From: Pelodera strongyloides
Lineage: Eukaryota > Nematoda > Chromadorea > Rhabditida > Rhabditidae
Assembly (NCBI GenBank): GCA_036852015.1
Contig: JAANDG010000105.1
Location: forward strand, 62,001-126,000
DNA: 64,000 bases
Direction of reading: 5' to 3'
A model generated the notes under the pieces. That model was given only the letters and a program-made list of their open reading frames with translations, was not told the origin of the DNA and did not search any database. The position numbers and the translations under genes are program-made. Below are positions 59,001 through 64,000 of the stretch, piece after piece; the stretch's first letter is position 1; every line of letters starts with the position of its first letter.

Positions 59001-59224
59001 TCATTTGATAAGCATACGAACCCGATCATCCATGATGCCAAGGATCTTCATGTGTTTGCCGACAGCGAGGATGGTCAGAAATATTCACATTGTTGTTGAA
59101 AAAAAGAGAGCGACATTATCACGTTGCGTGTTTTTCGAATCATTTGTAGTAGAGGAAAATAATGAATCTTTATTTTTCAGATTACTCCACATTGGATCTT
59201 CAACAAGCCAGGACTTTCAGTTAG
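46929..59224 (+). CDS. Gene 2: long multi-exon gene, product unrecognised, exon split by a MITE
   Basis: The 3' part is well supported: 54,225/54,228-54,427; 55,210-55,427; 55,463-55,520; 56,326-56,499; 56,633-56,815; 57,092-57,151; 57,301-57,419; 57,656-57,790; 58,088-58,282 plus 58,860-58,903 (split by an inserted element); 58,979-59,073; 59,181-59,224. Every junction keeps frame. Candidates further 5' are a start at 46,929 and exons at 48,312, 49,860, 52,141, 52,514 and 52,897, whose phases do not all join, so exons are missing or misplaced. The product has a mixed N-terminal part, a Cys-rich part, and an acidic, Ser/Thr/Pro-rich, probably disordered C-terminal region of about 250 residues. 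I see no clear membrane span and recognise no family. Confidence 0.6.
48312..48476 (+). CDS. Gene 2 candidate exon
   Basis: The acceptor is GTTTAAAG and the donor G|GTTGAT. It reads CSLPLHRELIFYFISWEEIV then ARTECYTNIFYKNS and SGLWEHKEEIS, phase 1 to phase 1. It is clearly protein-like; the family is not recognised. Confidence 0.5.
48858..49291. mobile_element. 434-bp element with about 30-bp imperfect terminal inverted repeats
   Basis: The left end TGATATTGAACCGTCTTATA continues GCAGAGAACA; the right end, reverse-complemented, reads TGATATTGTCCGGCCTTATA and continues GCAGAGAACA. There is no transposase frame inside. The target-site duplication is unclear. It lies in an intron of gene 2 between the 48,312 and 49,860 exon candidates. 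Confidence 0.65.
49860..49996 (+). CDS. Gene 2 candidate exon
   Basis: After TTAATTCCAG it reads NQTTQLCKFFGQKKSNIFGN then SASFAEEFVPGMNKEIKQDV and FWQIR, leaving one base at G|GTCACT. That exit joins the 52,141 exon in frame. The entry (phase 2) does not match the 48,312 exon's exit, so an exon between them is missing. Confidence 0.45.
49997..52140 (+). other. Intron of gene 2
   Basis: AT-rich 2.1-kb interval with no recognised exon or element. Confidence 0.4.
52141..52295 (+). CDS. Gene 2 candidate exon
   Basis: Between GGTATTTCAG and GTG|GTAAGG. Two frames are open. The one in phase with the 49,860 exon reads TSNKGRHYNILHKYCLAKFC, then FIHNPFFSTKAVKQVRLLAL and AFREGCCSINV. The other (QATKAGTTTFCTSTVLQNF...) would join the 54,225 acceptor directly. 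Splice signals are strong; the frame is undecided. Confidence 0.5.
52514..52963 (+). other. Two further small exon candidates of gene 2
   Basis: 52,514-52,555 (CTGCCAG to GTG|GTAGGA) reads IQCRFTLVRDAYNV in phase 0. 52,897-52,963 (CTTACAG to AT|GTAACC) reads SAIRKQPATSVLATLFNLED plus Trp and would join the 54,225 acceptor through an Ile codon. Their mutual phases do not match, so at most one is used as drawn. Confidence 0.3.
54228..54427 (+). CDS. Gene 2 exon
   Basis: The acceptor is AAAAGCAG (or AAAAG, giving 54,225). It reads AFWVFNENILTKKTLLKTRI, LIRKNLEPAQTYWSGNALSN and ALPIIPRLDEIKELHERVHA, then YFVNKR, exiting in phase 1 at G|GTGTGC. The join to 55,210 restores a Val codon. Confidence 0.65.
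54428..55209 (+). other. Intron of gene 2
   Basis: 782 nt, AT-rich, no other feature. Confidence 0.5.
55210..55427 (+). CDS. Gene 2 exon
   Basis: From CCAGATTAG to CAA|GTAAAT; it reads DGLIICILGIFDMESPNICS, RPCGTVIAHKLLAHVSTSVN and later WCGTRIVEDLFYLTIWLQ. A short hydrophobic stretch near its start is too brief for a sure membrane span. Phase 1 entry, phase 0 exit. Confidence 0.65.
55463..55520 (+). CDS. Gene 2 small exon after a 35-nt intron
   Basis: Reads LCLNIRSTLAVTFSLSLYS after AAGCCAAGCAG and leaves one base before GTATTG. Both phases fit the neighbours. The preceding intron is only 35 nt; reading through it reaches a stop, so splicing is needed for this model. Confidence 0.5.
55521..56325 (+). 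other. Intron of gene 2
   Basis: 805 nt with one AT-rich open frame (56,055-56,282) that I consider chance. Confidence 0.5.
56326..56499 (+). CDS. Gene 2 exon, Cys-rich
   Basis: From GTATTTCAG to T|GTAAGC; it reads DYLGGLSSDCVTLSKECFFL and YCTRCPCERQCGLFHQYF. Six Cys residues within 40 positions suggest disulphides or metal binding, but the spacing matches no motif I know. Confidence 0.65.
56633..56815 (+). CDS. Gene 2 exon
   Basis: From TGTACGCAG to T|GTAAGA; it reads VRYKLEYFEPLRSDLNLTFC, then a Ser/Asn-rich segment, then a basic helix (MKGYRKMLHCIRRLMKNKQK). Phase 1 to phase 1. Confidence 0.65.
57092..57151 (+). CDS. Gene 2 exon
   Basis: From CCTTTTTCAG to G|GTTGGC; reads RQPDTDLAGQSTSVDISPR. 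A longer version starting at 56,999 is also open in the same frame, but its entry phase does not fit the previous exon. Confidence 0.6.
57301..57419 (+). CDS. Gene 2 exon
   Basis: From ATTTTTTCAG to ATG|GTGAGT; reads GSLNEEEVQRSGLVPAARYA and DETRHTNVFDEIMASAARM. Strong signals at both ends, phase 1 to phase 0. The antisense frame here (57,182-57,463) looks like a signal peptide but is a shadow. Confidence 0.75.
57656..57790 (+). CDS. Gene 2 exon, Pro/Thr-rich
   Basis: From CAACTAACAG to CCG|GTATGT; reads VSPSYVEPPLPKLPEGIPGH, TRMKSRLQRADTTGEDTTTI and RYDRP. Phase 0 at both ends. Probably disordered. Confidence 0.75.
58088..58282 (+). CDS. Gene 2 exon, part before the inserted element
   Basis: From CTTTATAG; reads VWDNEDLRKTLFDDSDEEGF, LDANPPSIFEDEDTSIETLL and KLVIAPTNTYKHFINKSVLL, then QSFDL, at which point the terminal inverted repeat begins. 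In the allele shown the frame runs on for 13 element-encoded codons to a TGA at 58,322-58,324. Acidic and Ser-rich. Confidence 0.75.
58283..58856. mobile_element. 574-bp MITE inserted in a coding exon, CTG target-site duplication
   Basis: The ends are inverted repeats: AGGCCGTTTTCACCAACATT continues TACTTCTGTCA on the left, and the right end is its reverse complement, 58,826-58,856. Subterminal copies of CACCAACATTTACTT recur inside both arms, along with an inner AAAAAGGTACTTA palindrome pair. CTG flanks both sides (58,280-58,282 and 58,857-58,859). A 3-bp duplication of CTG type is known from the PIF/Harbinger (ISL2EU-like) group, so that assignment is an inference. There is no transposase frame, so the element is non-autonomous. 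Confidence 0.85.
58860..58903 (+). CDS. Gene 2 exon, part after the inserted element
   Basis: Directly after the second CTG the sequence reads QSSTLYDEFHIGAS and leaves AG at a GTTATT donor. The phase is exactly what the 58,979 exon needs and exactly what follows from the part before the element, so the two parts were one exon before insertion. Confidence 0.7.
58979..59073 (+). CDS. Gene 2 exon
   Basis: From GCTTTCAAG to G|GTCAGA; reads SISSRATSFDKHTNPIIHDA and KDLHVFADSED. The other two frames are less protein-like or contain stops. Confidence 0.65.
59181..59224 (+). CDS. Gene 2 candidate terminal exon
   Basis: After TATTTTTCAG it reads YSTLDLQQARTFS and stops at TAG (59,222-59,224), entering in the right phase. 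An open segment at about 59,265-59,340 after TTTTATAG could be an alternative last exon, but I could not connect its phase. Confidence 0.5.
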
Positions 59225-59930
59225 TTGTCAATTCTCTCTTTCTTACGTTTTATAGACGCTCAAAAATAATGCGAATCAAAAGAAGTACGCAGTCCAGGCA
59301 ATTTGGCGACGCTTCTGCAACTTTTGCTGCAAATAATTAACCGCAGCTGCTCAGATCCCTCAGCGTTGTCCTAGTCCGCAAAAGTTTGAACCATTTCCAA
59401 TTATTAATTTATCAATCACGAAGATACATCGGAAAGAGTCAATCCATTTAGGTGTTGAATCGGACCACGACGACACCGTGACAAAGAAACATATCTACAA
59501 AGGCGACGCCGAATTCGAAAGCTCTTTGGACTTTCCTTAAACATTCGACTTTTATTACAGAAAGAACATCTTTTACGCTCATTCACACAAAAAGCATATA
59601 AATGAAGTTAACAGTCCGTACCTGAAATGTCTCTCATTGTTGTCATTAATTCCTCGGCTTTTACATGTATCAAGATTTATTGCGGATAAACTCATTATTA
59701 ATCATTGAGAGCTCAAATATTCGGCAGATGTAGTGGAAAGAGCGGAAAAGGAAAGGGGACAGACAAATATTGTGTGTAATCTGGACCTATACCTTTATTT
59801 ATACATAACGTTGGCTAAAAACAACGTAAAAAGTCATGAAACTCACAAATGCAAGAAATGCTAATATACTATGCAAAGAATGGTAAAAGATGTTGAAAGG
59901 CTTTGAAGAGACAATAGAAAACGAGCGGAA
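59225..59930. other. Gap between convergent gene 2 and the zinc-finger gene
   Basis: Contains the 3' ends of both genes. On the minus strand AATAAA at 59,794-59,799 lies about 135 nt past the zinc-finger stop. Confidence 0.5.
59794..59799 (-). terminator. Poly(A) signal AATAAA of the zinc-finger gene
   Basis: The canonical hexamer on the minus strand, about 135 nt downstream of the stop codon. Confidence 0.55.
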
Positions 59931-60027
59931 TCAGTATCGGAAAAGTGGTGGATCGGTGTAACCGACTCCGTTTCTGCCCATTAAATAACGCGACGAGCGT
60001 GGGTTGAAGCTCTTCTCACCTCGGTGA
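59931..60027 (-). CDS. Zinc-finger gene terminal exon
   Basis: From TCATTGCAG; completes finger 4 with His and HRGEKSFNPRSSRYLMG (a TGEK-like linker) and ends PPLFRY then TGA. Confidence 0.75.
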
Positions 60028-63000
60028 CTGCAATGACAAATATATGTAATAATGAGGCACAAAACTTGTGCGTAAAGCAACATAAACCATCAAAAGAAAG
60101 CAGGCCAGTAGGTGGAAGATGTGACTTCAACAAAAGCTTTTGATAATGCTTTGACAGTGACATGGAGCTTTCGTCTACATATTTAGTTAGGTCCAGCCGA
60201 AATTGACTCCCGTGCGGTGAAGGGATAGTAAAATATGTTAGTGATTTCTAACCTGTACATATGGTATGCAAGCTGCCGACTGTCAGGATAACTCTTCGAG
60301 CAGTACTCACAGATGTACGGATTACTGCGCACGTCTTTGTAGACCTGCAAGTAGGTAGTGCCCATTGAATCAATGAAAATCGCCAACGCTATCATCACGT
60401 GTCTACCGTTTGAAATTACCAACCTTGAGGGGGTGTTTTGGTTCAAAACCTTCTTGGGCATAAGCGGGAGTATAATCCGGAGCCGCCGGAACTCTTGAAG
60501 TTGACGGTTGCACTAGTGTGACTGGTTCCAATGATTTTCTGAAAAATGAGCTTAGTAAGTAAATGAAAAAAAGCTTATAATAGTGACATACACACAGGTA
60601 TTTATTCTATTACATTGGTTAAAAAGGGTCTGTTTTTAGATAGAGGTCTTTATTATTACAATAAACAAATACAAACTAAGGAACCACAGACTGGTCCCTG
60701 ACAAGAGGGTCAGCTGCTACCTACGCGATCCTTAACCTACGTGAGCTTCGCACGTTTGTTCGTGAGTCAGCTTGAGTGTTTAAAAAAAAATGGGAAAGCC
60801 TTGCAATACATTTAAGTACAAGTACGAAAAACAAAGAGAATTCAAATAAGGCGACATGTTGGAAATCTTACTGCACAAGCTTGTTCATAGATTCTTCATC
60901 GGAATGTCTATGATAGAGCAGTTCAGTGTAGGTGAAAAACGTCCGGCCACACTCGCATTTGTGTCCAGAAACGTCTTAAAATGTGATTACATAGTCTCCG
61001 TAGTGAAAGTGATTTGTATTACAATCAACTGTTAAAGCATAGAAATGTGTTTGCAAGCACAGAAAGGTGATTTTTTTATAACGCGGAATCACTAAACTCG
61101 TTTTATTGTTTATTTCAATTTGCACGTAATATATATATTTAATATTTTGTGTGTTGAGTGATACTCAATGCGGTTTTTATGAATACTTATTCTTGTCGTC
61201 TCCATAGAGAAAAAAAATCATCACTACTACGCGCACAACTTTTCAGCACAACTTTACAACTTAGAAGACTGCTTGATTTAAAATGATGTTCACCTACTTG
61301 AATGTTGTTGACTGTGGTATTCAAGCTCACACGAGAAATGGAATGATTCTCCGCATTTTCCGCACACGAATGGCTAAATCAGACTTAAATAGAACCCTTC
61401 TGGTATGAGCAGACCACAATGAAGCAAATGGTGCCTGTTAAAGTATATCAGCATAAATTGACTTATGGAACGTATCAAATTTTCTCACAAATATTGTTCA
61501 CTTGTCCTTTGACGTTGTATTCGTGGCAAAATGTAAATTAAAGAGTATGACTCATAACAACTAATACCATTTCCACATTGTGGACTCTCTCGTGTGCTCT
61601 TAGAGTGTTGATATAATTGAAGGTCAATCCACAAAATCTGCATGTAAAATATTGAAATCCATTGTCGTCCTTTTTCACAAGTGCACCGTCCTCTTCCGCC
61701 TGCAAAGGTATGTAAAAAAGTTCCAGTTGGGAAGGCTAGCCGTATATACACGGAGGGGGGGGGGGGCTAGTCTCCGGACAAGTGATCATGTTATTTGTGT
61801 ATTTACGGTTATTTAAGCTTAACATTTCAATAAACATGTCATATATGAATAAATAGATAGCATAGCGCAAAACTATTATGATATAAGACAATATGTCATC
61901 GTTGATATGCACTTTGAAAGAAATGTTCTTTGTGTGTTATTGATGGAGAAATGTGAATCATTCTATATTGATAGTATTGTTTTTGAGGTGAGGGGAATTG
62001 ATGTAACATCTCTTTTTTTATCGGATTTTTGTTTTGTTTCCGCAGAGTTCAGGCTATGAGGGAGCATATTCAAAAGTGCCATGTGGGATGTATCATATTT
62101 CTCAGATTCTCTTTCCCTGTGTTATCTGCAGAACAACACACTCAGCTGCTTTGTATATCGCATTGTTACATCGTGATTGGCATTGTAGACCACGAACTGG
62201 CCTTTTTGTTCGCACAAAACGCCGACGAACCCTCATAGTGAGAGAAATCGAGGATTGTACAGAAACAAGCACTAATTAGTATGCCGACTGAACAGAAAGT
62301 GACCATTTCGTTGTATTATGAAACTTTAATAATGATGGAAAATGCAATTGAGCAATCAAAAATCGACGTGCTTCAGGTCAGCGTTTAGTAACCACGTAGT
62401 GTACTCTCGAAACGCGTCGCAATGAAAACATTTTCCGGGAATCTTTAAAAAATGTAGCGTTAATACTTTTCACAGTGCAGCATTAATACATACGAATATA
62501 ACGGACGAAACATTTTACTGAACAACACAAAACAACACGTAAAAACGGACGCATTTACATCGCTGAATTGTTTCGCCTAGAAAAAAACGTAGTACATAAT
62601 AAAACTGTAAAAAAACACAATCACAACTGAACTAATACTGGCGTGAATAAGTATTCAAACAAAAAGGGAAAGCTTATACAATTTTGATTTATTGTCGCTG
62701 TTTGAGACAAGGAAATACACCAACTTTACTTAACTGGCTTTTAGATAGAACTTTTTCACGAATACGCATACCTATTAGCTGTTGAGGTGTACTTTCAAAA
62801 TCAACGAAAAGATATGTCAAAAAATGGGAGATAAATGATTGAGATGAGATAACAAGTGATTGTTTCATCAGCATTCTATGAGGAAGGGTATCCAAGGAAT
62901 ACGCATTGCATATAGACAAATGGAACTGAGAAATTGGCACATAAATATGATTTCATGGACGGTTTCCGTACGTATACTCGATCTTCATGCGCACATCTTC

Positions 63001-63916
63001 TTTTCGGGACCCTTCAGCTGGACGGACACCGAAATCTCAGCCACCGGCTGAAATATGCACATTTAATAGCACTCGTTTATTAATGAACGATCAGAGACAT
63101 CAAACCCGATCAGTCACTCTTTTCTGCATATTTCATCACCGGTGACGCAATTTCGCACACGCAGTTAGTGAATGCATGCATAACTGAAGCATAATTTGTT
63201 TGGCACATGAAATGGTTTTCATAATCGACACTACTAGCATCCCCTATGAACACATAAATGCAGCAAGTAATTATGTCAGTTGAGACTCTCTTCAATAAAC
63301 AAAGCATCAGAGATTGGTCCCATCATCGAAACGAGCATTCAAGGACCAAATGTTTACTTTTAGGTTTTTAAAGGTGGGAATCACGTCACTTGATTGCACT
63401 TGAGAACAAAAAAAAGTTTACAAGGCTGTGGTTGGAATCATAGGGATTATTGTTGGCTAGTTATTTGATGGTGCATATGTGCATCCACTCAATTTGTTTA
63501 TGACAAACACTTTGATTGAAAACACTAAGGTTGGTGTCGTTGAAGACTAACATAGAACAGAAAATACACCGCAACTACCCTTGAGTATGGGAAATAACAT
63601 TGAAATCTCTTGAACAGTTAACACAAAAGAGACGGGGCACGACTTTAAATAGTACTAGGATAATTGCGCAAAGGTTAAGTGTTCAAATAAAATCACTACC
63701 GTAATCTGAGACGACATGCCATGCTCAATTACAAGAAATTACAATCGCCATTAAAATCCAGTCGAAATAAGTCCTTCAACCCTAACAAAAGCATGGAAGT
63801 GAGCTAGACAATCCAGTATGTTATGATATAGTGTGCCTAAGAATGAAGTCATCGCACGAACTCACCAGATTATCAGAGGATGGAGGATTTGTCGAGACAC
63901 TGCTTGCCGAGGAGCT
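59931..63916 (-). CDS. C2H2 zinc-finger protein, 3' part (four fingers), 5' end outside window
   Basis: Exons in order: 63,916-63,866; 61,699-61,568; 61,373-61,298; 60,974-60,872; 60,538-60,424; 60,344-60,253; 60,027-59,931. All phases join. The visible part encodes about 221 residues: a Ser-rich start, then three adjacent fingers (CRFCGLTF...HERVH, CGKCGESF...HSQQH, CECGRTFF...HRH), a Pro-rich linker, a fourth finger (CEYCSKSY...HMYSH) followed by HRGEKSFNPRSSR, and the end PPLFRY. Fingers of this type bind Zn and usually DNA in the nucleus. The third finger has CxC in place of CxxC. Continuation upstream is likely; a short segment at the window edge (about 63,981-64,000) may be another exon. 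Confidence 0.75.
60253..60344 (-). CDS. Zinc-finger gene exon, finger 4
   Basis: From CTACTTGCAG to AG|GTTAGA; reads VYKDVRSNPYICEYCSKSYP then DSRQLAYHMY. The last His of the finger comes from the next exon (HMYSH). Confidence 0.8.
60424..60538 (-). CDS. Zinc-finger gene exon, Pro-rich linker
   Basis: From TTTTTCAG to AAG|GTTGGT; reads KSLEPVTLVQPSTSRVPAAP then DYTPAYAQEGFEPKHPLK. Disordered linker between finger 3 and finger 4. Confidence 0.7.
60872..60974 (-). CDS. Zinc-finger gene exon, finger 3 (unusual CxC)
   Basis: From ATTTTAAG to CA|GTAAGA; reads VSGHKCECGRTFFTYTELLY then HRHSDEESMNKLV. The Cys pair has one residue between instead of two and the His pair is HRH, so Zn co-ordination may be altered. 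Confidence 0.75.
61298..61373 (-). CDS. Zinc-finger gene exon, finger 2
   Basis: From GATTTAG to A|GTAGGT; reads PFVCGKCGESFHFSCELEYH then SQQHS. C-x2-C-x12-H-x4-H. It follows finger 1 with only an NVEMPFV linker. Confidence 0.8.
61568..61699 (-). CDS. Zinc-finger gene exon, finger 1
   Basis: From CCTTTGCAG to ATG|GTATTA; reads AEEDGALVKKDDNGFQYFTC, RFCGLTFNYINTLRAHERVH and NVEM. C-x2-C-x12-H-x3-H with the usual Phe and Leu core positions. Phase 0 at both ends. Confidence 0.8.
61755..61766 (+). repeat. Run of 12 G
   Basis: A homopolymer just upstream of the finger 1 exon, in the intron. Confidence 0.9.
62046..62279 (+). other. Plus-strand zinc-finger-like sequence within the zinc-finger gene intron
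   Basis: After a clear acceptor (TTTGTTTCCGCAG) the plus strand reads VQAMREHIQKCH, like the second half of a C2H2 finger. A few bases on, in another frame, it reads FPCVICRTTHSAALYIALLH then RDWHC and a basic tail ending at TAG (62,277-62,279), with C-x2-C-x13-H-x3-H spacing. The two parts join in frame only if 23 nt (GTGGGATGT...CTCAG) are removed, which is too short for a normal intron. It could be a frameshifted finger relic. Confidence 0.35.
62280..63865 (-). other. Large intron of the zinc-finger gene
   Basis: AT-rich, with no further exon or RNA recognised; the frames at 62,689-62,940 and 63,110-63,307 lack splice context. Confidence 0.5.
63866..63916 (-). CDS. Zinc-finger gene exon, Ser-rich
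   Basis: From TATTTTCAG to CTG|GTGAGT; reads SSSASSVSTNPPSSDNL in phase 0. It connects in frame to the first finger exon across a 2.2-kb intron. An exon upstream must exist. Confidence 0.6.
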
Positions 63917-64000
63917 CTGAAAATAAACAGATCATTGAAAATATATTCAAAAATGATATTATGTAATCTAACAGTACTTGGTCACGTGGTTCCACATGGC

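Noticed and set aside
1..64000. CRISPR array, prophage, operon or other bacterial system
   Set aside because: Introns, splice consensus, composition and gene layout are eukaryotic; no spaced direct-repeat array is present.

Overview
The window is eukaryotic nuclear DNA, AT-rich (roughly two thirds A+T by eye), with multi-exon genes and no bacterial operon structure. Introns start mostly with GT(A/G)AG-type donors and end in TTTTCAG or TTNCAG acceptors. Some introns are very short (35-66 nt) and others are many kilobases long. A TTTCAG acceptor lies 9 nt upstream of one start codon, as trans-splice sites often do. Together these suggest a nematode with large introns, but that is inference and no species can be named. 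Most long open frames are chance frames in AT-rich introns. I called coding sequence only where GC-richer open segments are bounded by splice signals and reading phases join.

Layout. (1) 1-40,724, plus strand: gene 1, a dispersed gene of unrecognised product with short exons at about 7.7, 16.1, 16.5, 33.3, 37.3, 37.9, 38.5 and 40.6 kb; its stop is at 40,724. Its introns hold foldback elements, a tRNA-like sequence, a G-depleted tract between 63-bp direct repeats, and an antisense exon candidate. (2) 42,645-45,717, minus strand: a complete 11-exon model of 351 residues, an F-box protein resembling FBXO9. This is the best-supported gene and should be a substrate receptor of an SCF ubiquitin ligase. 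(3) 46,929-59,224, plus strand: gene 2, a long multi-exon gene of unrecognised product. Twelve phase-joined segments cover its 3' part. A 574-bp terminal-inverted-repeat element sits inside one of its coding exons. (4) 59,931 to beyond the right edge, minus strand: the 3' part of a C2H2 zinc-finger gene with four fingers. A plus-strand finger-like sequence lies inside its 2.2-kb intron.

Arrangement. Gene 1 and the F-box gene converge (1.9 kb between stops). The F-box gene and gene 2 diverge from a 1.2-kb interval. Gene 2 and the zinc-finger gene converge (0.7 kb between stops). Nothing suggests these genes act in one pathway.

The strongest unusual signal is the element at 58,283-58,856. It is flanked by CTG on both sides. 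Removing it with one CTG copy leaves an exon whose phase matches both neighbours, so the allele shown should encode a truncated or differently spliced product.
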